From: Bacteroidales bacterium | Lineage (GTDB): Bacteria; Bacteroidota; Bacteroidia; Bacteroidales; VadinHA17 | Reading direction: 5' to 3' | Length of the DNA stretch: 64,000 nt | NCBI GenBank assembly: GCA_016709865.1 | Contig: JADJLX010000005.1 | Location: forward strand, 1 to 64,000 | In this document: positions 9,594-19,247 of the stretch, in pieces | Numbering within the stretch: the first letter of the stretch is position 1 | How the letters are laid out: each line of letters starts with the position of its first letter | Notes under the pieces: model-generated | Told to the model about the DNA's origin: nothing | Databases searched by the model: none | What the model saw: only the letters and a program-made list of their open reading frames with translations | Translations under genes and position numbers: made by a program

Positions 9594-10868
9594 TTAATCC
9601 TTGATACATCTGACACTAAATCCAAATCCCTTTTTAATACTTGAACGTCCAACCTGAGTATTATTATTTGATATAGATCTGGCCCAAGAAGAAATAGCGT
9701 CATACTCTGTACTTGACCAATAGTATGCTTTTAGTCCAGCCTCTGAAAATATTCCGTTATCATATCTATAACCGCCTCCCAATGCTGAAAAGCCAGACGA
9801 GTTTGTTGCTCCAATATTTTGACATGTCCAAAAATCCGGGCATCCAATCTGCTTTAACTTTCCACCCTGATCTATCCCTCTCAATCCTGTAGCATCAGCC
9901 TGAATTTGACTCATCCCAAGGCATACTTCTAAAATTTTCCAATCCTCGTCAGTTGGTACATGCCAACCTGTTGGACAAAGTTTACGGGTATCAGCTATAG
10001 CATAATAATTGTACAATTTACCATAAATTGGATTATATGTACTATAAGCACTTGTAAATGTTGAGTTCCATGATAAATTATCCTCCACAAAACTAATTGG
10101 AGTCCCGTCTTTGAAATTTGATACTTTCAGGTTTTCAATAGTCCAGACTTGATTGCCGATAGTTTTGATTTGATAAATATTTCCATCTATATCAGAAATT
10201 TCTCCTTCAGTAGTTGAAATACTTTGCTGGCCTGTATAAGATATACCAGATTCATTTTTTATGTATCCACAAATATAATACTTAGTATTTGGTAATAAGT
10301 TATTTATGATGATGCTAGTTGATGTGTAAGGGCCAGCAGCAACAATATGCGCTCCTTCAATAGAAGGAGACCCAGTGGTATTATAACATATACCATTTTC
10401 TTCCCAAGGCCGTACTGGGGGTATTGATAAACTGTAAGCAACAATAATTGAATTAGTTGTCGCAGTTATCTTTCTTAACTCTATTGAATTAGAATCTGGT
10501 GGTTTTAATTTTGGATAAAAAGAAAGTTCTTCGCCATAAGATGTCCCATTTCTATTTGTAGCGTAAGCTCTTAAATAATGCGTATCTCTAATTGACATTG
10601 ATGCTCCATGCCATATTATGTTAATTTTACTCTCAAAACTGCCGGTACCTGAACCATCAACTGTTAGCCAGGGCTGATCCCATTTGGTGCGAGCACTAAC
10701 GCCTCTTGAAATAACTTGAGAACCTCCATCATCAATGACTTCTCCGCCAGCTATAGCATAGTCCCATGTAAATTCCGTTATTGGAGTAGTAATCACATTG
10801 GGAAGGTTCTCCTTTATACAAGAATTGGTAAAGATAAAAAGACAAAATAAAATACTAATTTGTTTCAT
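9594..10868 (-). CDS. FISUMP-domain lipoprotein
   Basis: 424 residues. The lipoprotein signal is residues 1-17 (MKQISILFCLFIFTNSC). Residues about 25-215 form two fibronectin-type-III-like repeats ('YAIAGGEVIDDGG', 'LRAYATNRNGTSYGE', 'NLLPNTKYYICGYIKNESG'). Residues about 228-424 are the Fibrobacter succinogenes major paralogous domain: 'DIDGNIYQIKTIGNQVWTIENLK', 'CPTGWHVPTDEDW', 'FSALGGGYRY', 'YYWSSTEY', ending GFSVRCIKD. The whole layout is common in Bacteroidota surface lipoproteins of unknown substrate. It is alone in cassette 9406-11206. Confidence 0.9.
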   Translation of the reverse strand: MKQISILFCLFIFTNSCIKENLPNVITTPITEFTWDYAIAGGEVIDDGGSQVISRGVSARTKWDQPWLTVDGSGTGSFESKINIIWHGASMSIRDTHYLRAYATNRNGTSYGEELSFYPKLKPPDSNSIELRKITATTNSIIVAYSLSIPPVRPWEENGICYNTTGSPSIEGAHIVAAGPYTSTSIIINNLLPNTKYYICGYIKNESGISYTGQQSISTTEGEISDIDGNIYQIKTIGNQVWTIENLKVSNFKDGTPISFVEDNLSWNSTFTSAYSTYNPIYGKLYNYYAIADTRKLCPTGWHVPTDEDWKILEVCLGMSQIQADATGLRGIDQGGKLKQIGCPDFWTCQNIGATNSSGFSALGGGYRYDNGIFSEAGLKAYYWSSTEYDAISSWARSISNNNTQVGRSSIKKGFGFSVRCIKD

Positions 10869-11149
10869 ACTTTATAGATTGAAATTAAACATTGATGGTT
10901 GCTTGATATGGTATTTTAACTTTTCTAATTTACTTAAAACTTGAATAATTCCCATTACTCTGAGGACTTAGCTATTTCTTATGTGAAAAGATATACTCTC
11001 TAATCAGCAGGAGTAGTCCAGATTTACGAATTTGTCCCGGTTACCAATCCCGGCAGAAGGGCAGGAGTTGTCTAGTTTTACGAATTTGTCCCAGTTTACC
11101 AATCCCGGTGGCGAAGCAGGATTTGTCACGATTTATAAACCTCGCTTGA

Positions 11150-11544
11150 GTTATGGTTAGTTTTGAGAATCTGTAACTATCACGAAACTTGCGAATTAAC
11201 CATAACGGCCCGCTGGTAGGTTTAGTTGCCGTCCGTGTCCGGGTTGGCATGTGTTTTTGCAAAGTCCCGATAAGTGGCGATAAGTTGGCTGTCATGATAA
11301 AATGGTCAAGATGACTGAGTCCCGGCAAACGGCGAGAATTGCTCCGGGTGCAGAAGCTGGCAGATGGCGATGCAAAAACCATGACAACGGTGCGTCGGCC
11401 GACAGCCCAGTAGACTTTTTCACGGATGCAGGATTGCTCCCGGTGTAAAGGTTTAATAAGTGGGTTGCAATTTGAAACATAGACTTTGGGGTGATGTAGG
11501 ATTTGTCCGGGCTGGCGAAGGCAATTAAACCTACCAGCGTTGTT
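11150..11544. repeat. S+L boundary repeat 8 (type D)
   Basis: S is 11150-11206 (57 bp; GTTATGGTTAG / TTAACCATAAC). L is 11204-11544 (341 bp). The arm variant CCCGCTGGTAGG is matched by CCTACCAGCG, a compensatory change relative to types A-C. The next cassette starts GTTAGCACAAGTAG. Confidence 0.92.
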
Positions 11545-11730
11545 AGCACAAGTAGTGGATTAAAATGTCACGATAGTTTTAAATCCTGAAATAATTCGTG
11601 AATTTGTCACACACGAAAAGCTTTGTTGAGTATTGTCATAAATGGAAGTCCAGCTATCAAAACGAAACGAATTTGGGAGGTTACATTCAACTTACCAATA
11701 TTGTCCGTGTTATGGGGGGTTAATAATTTA

Positions 11731-12567
11731 CTATTTATTAATTTTTTTACTCCTAATTTCCCCTTTTTGCCCATAGCCAATCCAAGGATCTAAATAAATA
11801 AGTTCTAATTTGTTATTTTTAAAATGAAGAAGTGCTTGCAATGTTGATTTGTCAGTTGAGAAATCTAAGTTCGCTTTGCCAAAAGAGTCTAATTGATTTT
11901 TTGAGAATTTGATTTGTTTATACCATATTTTATAAGGTCTTGCTGCTTGACATAGTATCATTGAAAAATCTGACTTATTAAAGTTTATTTTTGGAAGTTT
12001 AAGACGTGAAAAAACTTCCTCTTTTTCCATTCCAACTTTAATATTATAAAAGAAATTAACTACTGTGTCTTGGATCGTGGCACTTTCCCAATAATAAATG
12101 TTTCTTTTTTTATCCTTAATTAAAGTGATTAAATCATTTTCGTTCTCCAAATAAACAAAATATGGGATATCATCGTCAACAGTTATTCTATAGTGTTCTG
12201 GATAAATTAATGTGAACATTGAGTCATTTACCAAAGGAAAGTATTTGTTTTCTCTATCGTAAAGTAATTCATTATTTAAAAAAGCAAAAATTGTATCACC
12301 TACTTCAGAAACGCAGATGACTTCAGTACTAACAAGTTGATTAGCAATCAAACTATCGGGTACTCTTGGATTTGGGTAAAGTCTTTCACCTAAGTAAATA
12401 AATTCTTCACCTGATGTTTTGAAAATAATACTATCAATTCTTGCAAGGGAGCTATTTTCCTGTTTATCCTTTAAAGTTTCATTTGAAGAATTCCTTGGCT
12501 GGCAGGAAATTATCATTAAGCCTAGAAGGACTGTAATAAATCCATTGATAAAGCTTCTATTATTCAT
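11731..12567 (-). CDS. Hypothetical lipoprotein
   Basis: 278 residues. The lipoprotein signal is residues 1-23 (ISCQP). The mature protein has an acidic, strand-rich domain and a C-terminal segment 'GMEKEEVFSRLKLP' that resembles the SmpA/BamE-like 'G(M/T)xxxEVxxxLG' turn. That resemblance is weak. It ends with 'LLHFKNNKLELIYLDPWIGYGQ'. No family name can be given. It begins just after an L-less junction (ATATTGTCCGTGTTATGG, about 11693-11713), so the cassette may be a fusion of two. Confidence 0.7.
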   Translation of the reverse strand: MNNRSFINGFITVLLGLMIISCQPRNSSNETLKDKQENSSLARIDSIIFKTSGEEFIYLGERLYPNPRVPDSLIANQLVSTEVICVSEVGDTIFAFLNNELLYDRENKYFPLVNDSMFTLIYPEHYRITVDDDIPYFVYLENENDLITLIKDKKRNIYYWESATIQDTVVNFFYNIKVGMEKEEVFSRLKLPKINFNKSDFSMILCQAARPYKIWYKQIKFSKNQLDSFGKANLDFSTDKSTLQALLHFKNNKLELIYLDPWIGYGQKGEIRSKKINK

Positions 12568-12796
12568 AATTCCATTTGTTTGTTATATTCAAATTGCAAT
12601 TGAAAAACTCTCAAAAGAAGTAATATATTAATATAATATTTCATTCGTTTCTGATCTCAATTTTCATGCATTCTTGCAGATTGACAAATAGTCAAATCGG
12701 TTGTTCTAATTATCTATAACTCGTTTTTCAAAATCCACCGAAAACAAATCTACAAGTTTTTTTAATACTGAAACTTGATGAATTTCAGACTTTTTG

Positions 12797-13292
12797 GTTA
12801 GCACAAGTAGTTTGAGCAGGAATTGTCCAAGATTGGCCTGCGGATAAATTTCTCCAGGTATATGTAATATGCTTTTTAGACAAAATTGTCAAGGTAGTAA
12901 TCGCGGGGAGCTTTTCATTACAGATGACAAAAAATCTGAATGTTATGATAAGCCCAATAGATGACGGCGCGAGGCCAATCAAGTCACGAACTATTTGTGC
13001 TAACGGCTCGGTGGTTAGGATTAGTTGCCGTCTGTGTCGGGGCTGGCGAGTTTTTTGCAGGTCCCGATAGATGGAACGGAGTTGTCACGTCAAGATAGAT
13101 TTAAACAGTGTAGCTGCAAAAAACTTGACAGCTTGTGCGTCAGCCGGCAGGCCCATAGACCTTGTCACGGTAGCAGGAGTGGTCAAGGTACAGAAAGTAT
13201 AATAAGTGGCTTTAAACATGCTCTTTATGACTTTGGGGCTGATTACGAAATTGTCCGGCCTGCCGAAGGCAATTAAGCCTACCATCCGGGTT
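12797..13292. repeat. S+L boundary repeat 9 (type C)
   Basis: S is 12797-13004 (208 bp; GTTAGCACAAGTAGTT / AACTATTTGTGCTAAC). L is 13002-13292 (291 bp); the inner stem GGCGAGTTTTTTGCA pairs with TGCAAAAAACTTGACAGC. The next cassette starts GTTATGCTTAGGCCTTG. Confidence 0.92.
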
Positions 13293-13462
13293 ATGCTTAG
13301 GCCTTGAATTAAAACTCAATTTTCAGGTAGATTTGTCACGGTATACAATCTGTCAGCGATTAAGATATTGTCCCTTTTTGATGAAATTATGCTTTGAAGA
13401 CCATGGCCTTTTTGTCCAGTCGGAATACTGAGAAAGTAAATATATAATTGATGAGAAAAACT

Positions 13463-14539
13463 TTAGTCTATTTTTTTCATCCTGTATAGAGTAGATCCCC
13501 AAAATGCAAAACCAAGCTCTCTTTGCGGAAAATTTGTCAAATTCATTGACAATGAAGGTATCAACTCTGATTTAGTCCATGTTATTCCGCCATCTTTAGT
13601 CCTATAGTAAATACTCCCCTTAAAAACAGGCCAATCACCGCCTTCATATGCAGACACATATTCTAAATGAAAACCTTCATTTTCATTACTGAAATGTAGC
13701 GTCCCAAGACCATCAAATGGGAAATTGGTCTTAGTCCAACTTAAGCCTCCGTCAGTTGTTTTGAATATTTCTGTAACGCCATCAATGTAGCCGATGTATT
13801 CGTTGTAAAAGTATAACTCACGAATATCAGATGTTGTTTTTACAGGTGTGTTCAATGTAGTCCATGTCTGACCATAATCTGAACTTTTATAAATTCGTTG
13901 ATTCTTTCCAGCAACAAAGATTAAATTACCAGCAAAGACTAGCTCATCATAAGGTGCAATAATTTCTAAATTATTTATAGACCAATTTAAACCACCATCT
14001 GAAGTAGTTGCGAGTTTTTTATTTTGCATGCCGTTATTTCCAGTTGTATAAATAATTGCAACCCCTTTTAATTCGTCAAAGAATTTTAGTGAATGTATAC
14101 TTAAGTAATTAGGGAAAAATGTTTTTGTCCAGGTCTCTCCTCCATTTGTAGTTTTTAACAGCAAACAGCCTTTATTGCAGTCTGCGTCTAAACAGTTCAT
14201 CGATTGGCTTGATACAAATCCAACATTCTCATTAAGGAAAAAAACAGAATGCAGGTGGAGTGTAGTGCCGGAATTTTGCTTAGTCCACATTTCTCCTGAA
14301 TCAGTTGTTTTATAGATGTCGCCATTATATCCAACCACAAATCCAATTTCAGAATTTAGGAAATAAAGACCTCTTGAATTAATAGAAAAATCGTAAGTTG
14401 ATTTTGAGAACTCCCAACCATCCAAACTCAACACGGTATTGTCAATAGGGTTAAATTTGGTTTCTGCTTCATTTATTGGTTTACTACAACCAATTAGAAA
14501 TATTGCTACCAATAATATTCCAGTGCTTATTTTTGACAT
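13463..14539 (-). CDS. YCF48/BNR-repeat lipoprotein, copy 2
   Basis: 358 residues from ATG 14539; an almost identical copy of 7685-8761, including its flanking promoter-like region and S. The copies differ in the L block on the low-coordinate side: type C here, type A at the first copy. Thus the gene segment, not a large tract, was duplicated or exchanged. Repeated KTTDGG/W turns indicate a beta-propeller lipoprotein; no enzymatic function is visible. Confidence 0.88.
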   Translation of the reverse strand: MSKISTGILLVAIFLIGCSKPINEAETKFNPIDNTVLSLDGWEFSKSTYDFSINSRGLYFLNSEIGFVVGYNGDIYKTTDSGEMWTKQNSGTTLHLHSVFFLNENVGFVSSQSMNCLDADCNKGCLLLKTTNGGETWTKTFFPNYLSIHSLKFFDELKGVAIIYTTGNNGMQNKKLATTSDGGLNWSINNLEIIAPYDELVFAGNLIFVAGKNQRIYKSSDYGQTWTTLNTPVKTTSDIRELYFYNEYIGYIDGVTEIFKTTDGGLSWTKTNFPFDGLGTLHFSNENEGFHLEYVSAYEGGDWPVFKGSIYYRTKDGGITWTKSELIPSLSMNLTNFPQRELGFAFWGSTLYRMKKID

Positions 14540-14612
14540 GATAATTGGATAAAGGTTAGACAATCAAGGTATTTCTAGATGATTACTTATATAATTCTGA
14601 ACTAGCTTTACT

Positions 14613-14645
14613 GTTAATCTATTAACAGCAAAAATCGTTCCAATG
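14613..14645 (-). promoter_or_regulatory. Conserved upstream element
   Basis: GTTAATCTATTAAC palindrome, then AGCAAAAATCGTTCCAATG, upstream of the second propeller lipoprotein. Confidence 0.5.
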
Positions 14646-14779
14646 CAAATTTGAATTTGCGGTGTTACCTTGTCCCAGTAGGGGAGCAGGAATTGTCTTG
14701 ATAACAAATTTGTCAAGGTACACGGTCTCTCAGCGATTAAAAATTTGTCCGCTTTATGATAAAAATCCACCTCGAAGCC

Positions 14780-15186
14780 GTTATGCTTAGGCCTTAATCG
14801 TCCAGACGAATCTGTCCCGCAATGCGTTGGGGCTTAAGCATAACGGCTCGGTGGTATGGGGAGTTGCCGTCTGTGTCGGGGTTGGCATGTGTTTTTGCAC
14901 AGTCCCGATAGATGAGCAGGATTTGGATGTCACGATAAAGTGGTCCAGATAAGTGTGTCCCGATAAGTGAGCAGGGTTTGTCACGGTATGATAAAATTGT
15001 CACGATGGTGATGCAAAAACCATGACAACGGCGGGTCGGCCGACAGCCCCATTGGCTTTGTCACGGTAGCAGGAATAGTCACGGTATACTAAACTGGATA
15101 AGTGGGTGTAAGTTACGGTGATAGACATTGGAGTGATTGCGAATTGGTCCGGGCTGGCGAAGGCAATTACCTATACCATCCGGGTT
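14780..15186. repeat. S+L boundary repeat 10 (type A)
   Basis: S is 14780-14844 (GTTATGCTTAGGCC / GGGGCTTAAGCATAAC). L is 14842-15186 (345 bp), arm variant CGGTGGTATGGGGAG / TTACCTATACCATCCG. The next cassette starts GTTATGCTTAGGCCTGG. Confidence 0.92.
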
Positions 15187-15296
15187 ATGCTTAGGCCTGG
15201 AATTAAAACTTGATTCTTAGCAGGATTTGTCACTATAAACAGTTTCTGTTAAAGTATGGAGTATTATAATAATCAAGTAAGGGATGTCTAAATCTA

Positions 15297-15815
15297 TTAT
15301 TTTGACTTTGAATTATATAGAAATTCTTCCTGATAGTTGAGATTAAACTGTCCAGAGGTAAAGTTCATTATTTCTCCAGCATTAGATAATCTTTTGTCTT
15401 TGAGAAGTTTTACCTCGAATATCCCAGAAATTTGTCTATTTATTGTATCAAGTGATGTTATTTGAATAAAATTGGCTGAAATTGAATCTATTACATAACT
15501 ATCAGTAAGTAAATCTCCACCAATAGTTTTATTCCAGGAAGACGAAAATTTAGTGATGGTATTCAATTCTGAAATGTCAGAAATGTAGAATGAAAGATAT
15601 AAACCCTCCTCTTCGTAATTTTTAGAATTTTTCTTTCTTCCATAAATTGAAATAGAATTGTCAGTTTTATGTAAGTAAGAATAATTAGATGTGGCGATCC
15701 ATTCAGCTCCATCTTTCAGCGCCTTAAAAGATGATAGAGAATCATTCTCAGATTTTTTGCAAGAGAATATGAAGAAGAAAATTGATAGACCAATTATTAG
15801 ACTTAATCTTTTCAT
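15297..15815 (-). CDS. Small lipoprotein, intact copy
   Basis: 172 residues. Lipoprotein signal residues 1-19 (MKRLSLIIGLSIFFFIFSC), then a short linker and a single beta-rich domain (about 35-165). It contains 'DGAEWIATSNYSYL' and, near the end, 'RQISGIFEVKLLK...EIMNFTSGQFNLNYQ'. This arrangement is typical of DUF5025/DUF6252-type Bacteroidota lipoproteins (from memory). Role unknown. The copy at 80-597 has lost one G; the neighbouring L blocks on the high side differ in type (A here, B at the first copy). Confidence 0.82.
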   Translation of the reverse strand: MKRLSLIIGLSIFFFIFSCKKSENDSLSSFKALKDGAEWIATSNYSYLHKTDNSISIYGRKKNSKNYEEEGLYLSFYISDISELNTITKFSSSWNKTIGGDLLTDSYVIDSISANFIQITSLDTINRQISGIFEVKLLKDKRLSNAGEIMNFTSGQFNLNYQEEFLYNSKSK

Positions 15816-15832
15816 ATATCTGGATTTAGTTT

Positions 15833-15866
15833 GTTAATAAATTAACATCAAAAATCGTTCCAATGG
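15833..15866 (-). promoter_or_regulatory. Conserved upstream element
   Basis: GTTAATAAATTAAC then ATCAAAAATCGTTCCAATGG, 18 bp upstream of the lipoprotein start; same position and sequence as at 615. Confidence 0.5.
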
Positions 15867-16001
15867 AGCATTTTAATCCGAGATTTTGCCTTGTCCTGAT
15901 AGGGGAGTAGGATTTGTCTTGATTAACAAATTTGTCACGATTTATGGTCCGTCAGCGATTAAGAAATTGTCCATATTATGACGAAAATTTACTTCGAAAC
16001 C

Positions 16002-16408
16002 GTTATGCTTAGGCCTTTTCGGCCTAGTCGAATTTGTCACGGAACAGTCTGAGGCTTAAGCATAACGGCCCGGTGGTATAGGGAGTTGCCGTCTATGTCG
16101 GGGTTGGCATGAGTTTTTGCACAGTCCCGGTAAGTGGGCAGGATTTCCGTGTCACGATAAAGTTGTCCAGATGACCGAGTCCCGATAAATGAGCAGGATT
16201 TGTCACGGTATGATAAAATTGTCAAGATGGCGATGCAAAAACCATGACAACAGCGCGTCGGACGACAGCCCCATAGACTTTGTCACGGTAGCAGGATTAC
16301 TCACGATACAAAAAGTTTATTAAGTGGGTGTAAATTACGGTGATAGACATTGGGGTGATGAAGGATTGGTCCGGGCTGGCGAAGGCAATTACCTATACCA
16401 TCCGTGTT
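16002..16408. repeat. S+L boundary repeat 11 (type A)
   Basis: S is 16002-16066 (GTTATGCTTAGGCC / GAGGCTTAAGCATAAC). L is 16064-16408 (345 bp), starting AACGGCCCGGTGGTATAGGG and ending TACCTATACCATCCGTGTT. The next cassette starts GTTAGGCGCCGGAGT. Confidence 0.92.
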
Positions 16409-16540
16409 AGGCGCCGGAGTAGAATTAAAACTGTCCAGTGAGCAGGATGTTGTCTTTACATTAATTGTCTTTAGAAATAGTGATATTTTGAGCGTTGCAA
16501 CAGATCACTTTTGATTAAAAATATTGTAAATCAACATTAT

Positions 16541-17629
16541 TTATTTTTCTTCCAGTCCTAGCAACTTCATAATCTCATTAAATAGGTAGGTATTGTCCTG
16601 AATTCCACCAAAACTTTCAGATCCTGGACCATATGCAAAAAATGGCACCATTGTTCCTGTATGAATCATCCCGGATACTGCCCATTTTGCTTCAAACATC
16701 CCATTTTGAAAATTGCCAGTTGTCAGAGCCATGCCAGATGCTTCCGGTCCACCGGTAACTATTACTACTGTATTCCTATTTCTTTCAGCAAATTCCAGTG
16801 CCTTACCAATCGCATTGTCCAAATCGACCGTTTCAAGGGCAACAAGTTCAGCATTTTCTGAGTGAGATGCCCTATCAACAAAAACATCTGCAACAAACAG
16901 GAAAAAACCTTTTTTGTTGTTATCCAATACGTTTAAGGCTGTCTGCAATGCATCAGGAAACATGCTTCCACGTCCATCTTTGATACCTGAATTGTTTTGA
17001 TCTGCAGTGAATCCTGCCAGTTTACCACTTTTAATATTTCTAATACTATCCATTGAAAACACTACCTGGTAGCCTTTGTTACGAAGCTCTGTAACCAGAT
17101 TTCTTCCATCCTTGCGGTTGATAAAGGACCGAAGACCGGCTCCAATAAAAACGTCAAGATTGTGGGTAAGATAAGAAGCTGCAATATTTTCCATTTGCAT
17201 CCTGTTTGCTTCATGTGCTACAAAAGGTGCGACACCTCCTTCAAGCAGAGTATTGGCTGAAACAATTCCAGTTGATATCCCTTTCTCCTCAGAATATTCA
17301 ATGATCGATTTAATTGGTAGAGTATCTATATCAACAGAAACTGCGCCATTAAAACTTTTTATTCCAGTTGCTAATGCAGTCCCATGGTCAGGAGCTCCAC
17401 CATTTAGACTGTTTGTGGTGTGTGTTAAGAGAAATCCAACATTCTTGAATTTATTGAGATTTAATTGACCTTTGTTTGCAATAAGACCTGCGTGCCACTG
17501 TGCCACACCCATTCCGTCTCCTACTATTAAAATTACATTTCTGTTTTTTTGGCTGTAGACTTCATTACTCGCTGTAAAATAGATTACAGAAAAAATCCCT
17601 ATTAAAATCACACTTTTTGCAGTTTTCAT
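16541..17629 (-). CDS. Alkaline-phosphatase-fold protein with missing active-site residues
   Basis: 362 residues from ATG 17629, chosen because it opens a signal peptide (about 1-27, VYSQ); probably periplasmic. The fold signature is clear: 'NVILIVGDGMG' (first metal-binding Asp, D38), 'GTALATG', 'DVFIGAG', 'GRGSMFPDA', 'HTGTMVPFFAYGPG' (H323). At the other catalytic sites the sequence departs from what I know of the family. The TDS(A/G) nucleophile motif is GGAP (about 77-80, Ser to Ala). The T-H-A-T-P-A metal site is LEGGVA (about 129-134). The VEG(S)QID Glu is VADVFVD (A247). The TADHETGG pair is TGGPEASG (about 292-299). It is probably a non-hydrolytic or re-purposed paralogue. It diverges from an HxlR-family gene in the same cassette. 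Confidence 0.85.
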   Translation of the reverse strand: MKTAKSVILIGIFSVIYFTASNEVYSQKNRNVILIVGDGMGVAQWHAGLIANKGQLNLNKFKNVGFLLTHTTNSLNGGAPDHGTALATGIKSFNGAVSVDIDTLPIKSIIEYSEEKGISTGIVSANTLLEGGVAPFVAHEANRMQMENIAASYLTHNLDVFIGAGLRSFINRKDGRNLVTELRNKGYQVVFSMDSIRNIKSGKLAGFTADQNNSGIKDGRGSMFPDALQTALNVLDNNKKGFFLFVADVFVDRASHSENAELVALETVDLDNAIGKALEFAERNRNTVVIVTGGPEASGMALTTGNFQNGMFEAKWAVSGMIHTGTMVPFFAYGPGSESFGGIQDNTYLFNEIMKLLGLEEK

Positions 17630-17704
17630 GTTGGCAATACTTTTTCGTGTCGAAATTATTCTCAAAAAATTTCACCAAATGTAACATACTAGTTACTTTT
17701 GTAC

Positions 17705-17730
17705 AAGTACCTACAAAAAGGTAAGTACCT
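17705..17730. promoter_or_regulatory. Candidate HxlR operator in divergent promoter region
   Basis: Between the divergent genes lie two AAGTACCT copies (17705-17712 and 17723-17730); the second is part of an AGGTA-AG-TACCT palindrome (17719-17730). HxlR-type repressors commonly bind GTAC-containing dyads in their own divergent promoter, so autoregulation and control of the phosphatase-like gene is plausible. Confidence 0.45.
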
Positions 17731-17758
17731 GATTTAATGTTTATATTATTATAAATCA

Positions 17759-18094
17759 ATGAAAAAAAATCAAGAAGAGATTAGGATATCCGACGAAAAT
17801 TGTCCTGTTAGAAGAACATTAAGCTTATTAGGGGGCAAGTGGACCTTGCTAATACTGTTCCAGATAAACAATCGAGTCATTAGATACGGTGAACTGAAGA
17901 GAGCTATTCCTGGGATAAGTGAAAAAGTTTTAATACAAGAATTGAACTCACTAGTAAAGAATAATCTGGTAGTTAAGAAGTCTTTTCCAGAAATCCCTCC
18001 AAAAGTTGAATATAGTTTAACAAAGAAGGGACTTAGTACATTACCTATAGCAGAAAAACTGACAACTTTTGGTTTAGAAAATTTAATGTCATAA
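17759..18094 (+). CDS. HxlR-family winged-helix regulator
   Basis: 111 residues, soluble. The family hallmarks are present: 'CPVRRTLSLLGGKWTLLILFQI' (residues about 15-36, with the N-terminal cysteine often used for redox or aldehyde sensing), 'RYGELKRAIPGISEKVLIQEL' (recognition region) and 'PPKVEYSLTKKGLSTLPI' (wing and C-terminal helix). It is one of only three plus-strand genes in the array and is divergent from the phosphatase-like gene with about 130 bp between them. It is probably a local repressor of that gene. Confidence 0.9.
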   Translation: MKKNQEEIRISDENCPVRRTLSLLGGKWTLLILFQINNRVIRYGELKRAIPGISEKVLIQELNSLVKNNLVVKKSFPEIPPKVEYSLTKKGLSTLPIAEKLTTFGLENLMS

Positions 18095-18187
18095 TGAGCT
18101 ATATTATTATTAAATGGGACTATTTGAATAATAAATATAATGTCACAGATACGAATTTATCAGGCTTTGACGGATTTCTGATTTTCT

Positions 18188-18696
18188 GTTAGGCGCCGGA
18201 GTTTCTAAATCCCGGCAGATGAGCAGGATTTGTCACGGTACCAATAAACTGTCCCAATGTCCAAGTCCCGATAAGTGAGCGAAAGTTGCCCGTCAAGATA
18301 TAATTGGATAAGAAGTGCAGGAACCAAATAGAACACACGAAATATTATTGTCAAGATAAATTCTCAAACGAAGACGGCATGGGGCGGAACGCAAACTCTG
18401 ACGCCTAACGGCTCGGTGGTTAGGATTAGTTGCCGGCTGTGTCGGGGCTGGCGAGTTTTTTGCAGGTCCCGATAGATGGAACAGAGCTGTCACGTCAAGG
18501 TAGATTTAAATAGTGTAGTTGCAAAAAACTTGACAGCTCGTGCGTCAGCCGGCAGGCCCATAGACCTTGTCACGGTAGCAGGAATGGTCAAGGTACAGAA
18601 AGTATAATAAGTAGCTTTAAACATGCTCTTAAAGACTTTGGGGCTATTACGGAATTGTCCGGCCTGCCGAAGGCAATTAAGCCTACCATCCGTGTT
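18188..18696. repeat. S+L boundary repeat 12 (type C)
   Basis: S is 18188-18409 (222 bp; GTTAGGCGCCGGAGTTT / CAAACTCTGACGCCTAAC). L is 18407-18696 (290 bp). The next cassette starts GTTAGGCGCCGGAGTAG, so both sides of this boundary carry the same core. Confidence 0.92.
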
Positions 18697-18789
18697 AGGC
18701 GCCGGAGTAGAATTAAAACTGTCACGATGAAACGAATTTGTCACGGTTGAAAAGCCCAAAAAATGAAGGTGATCCACTACATTTTAATT

Positions 18790-19170
18790 TCAATTCTTTG
18801 TTATGTTCATTTTGATTGTGAGATCTTTTGAAGTTGTAGTCCCCATACTAATAGGTGCTACATCTAAAAGACTGAAAGCATATTCTCCAAAGTGAATGGG
18901 ATGACTTGAGTTTGGATCTTGATATAACACTGTATCCACAAGATTATTTGACTGATTGAAAGTGATAAAAATGTGAACTCCACCGGCTATTGCACAGCGT
19001 GCTCCTGGAGGACATCTTGAATCATTTAGGCTATTAATAGTAAATGATAAGTCACTGGTTACAACATATTTAATTCCCATATGTAAATTATCTGATATGC
19101 CCATTTTTATTTTTTCACAGCCTGATAAGAAAAGAGTCATGGTAAGAAGAACACACAATTTTGTTTTCAT
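18790..19170 (-). CDS. Small lipoprotein with Cys pair
   Basis: 126 residues. Lipoprotein signal residues 1-17 (LFLSGC). The mature core 'FTINSLNDSRCPPGARCAIAGGVHIFITF' matches a widespread Bacteroidota single-domain lipoprotein with the pattern DSRCPxxxxCxxAG, where the two cysteines probably form a disulfide. A beta-sandwich is inferred. No enzymatic motif; role unknown. It is the only gene in cassette 18694-19470. Confidence 0.82.
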   Translation of the reverse strand: MKTKLCVLLTMTLFLSGCEKIKMGISDNLHMGIKYVVTSDLSFTINSLNDSRCPPGARCAIAGGVHIFITFNQSNNLVDTVLYQDPNSSHPIHFGEYAFSLLDVAPISMGTTTSKDLTIKMNITKN

Positions 19171-19247
19171 AGCTTAATATCGCATTATAATAGTTTTATG
19201 ACACACCAATTTACGAATTTATCAAGCAAAAACGAAATTGTTTTTCT

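Noticed and set aside
14564..14770. 68-codon minus-strand frame upstream of the second propeller lipoprotein
   Set aside because: It reads through the conserved promoter-like element and GTCA motifs; no signal or domain, and the equivalent region of copy 1 is not conserved as a frame.
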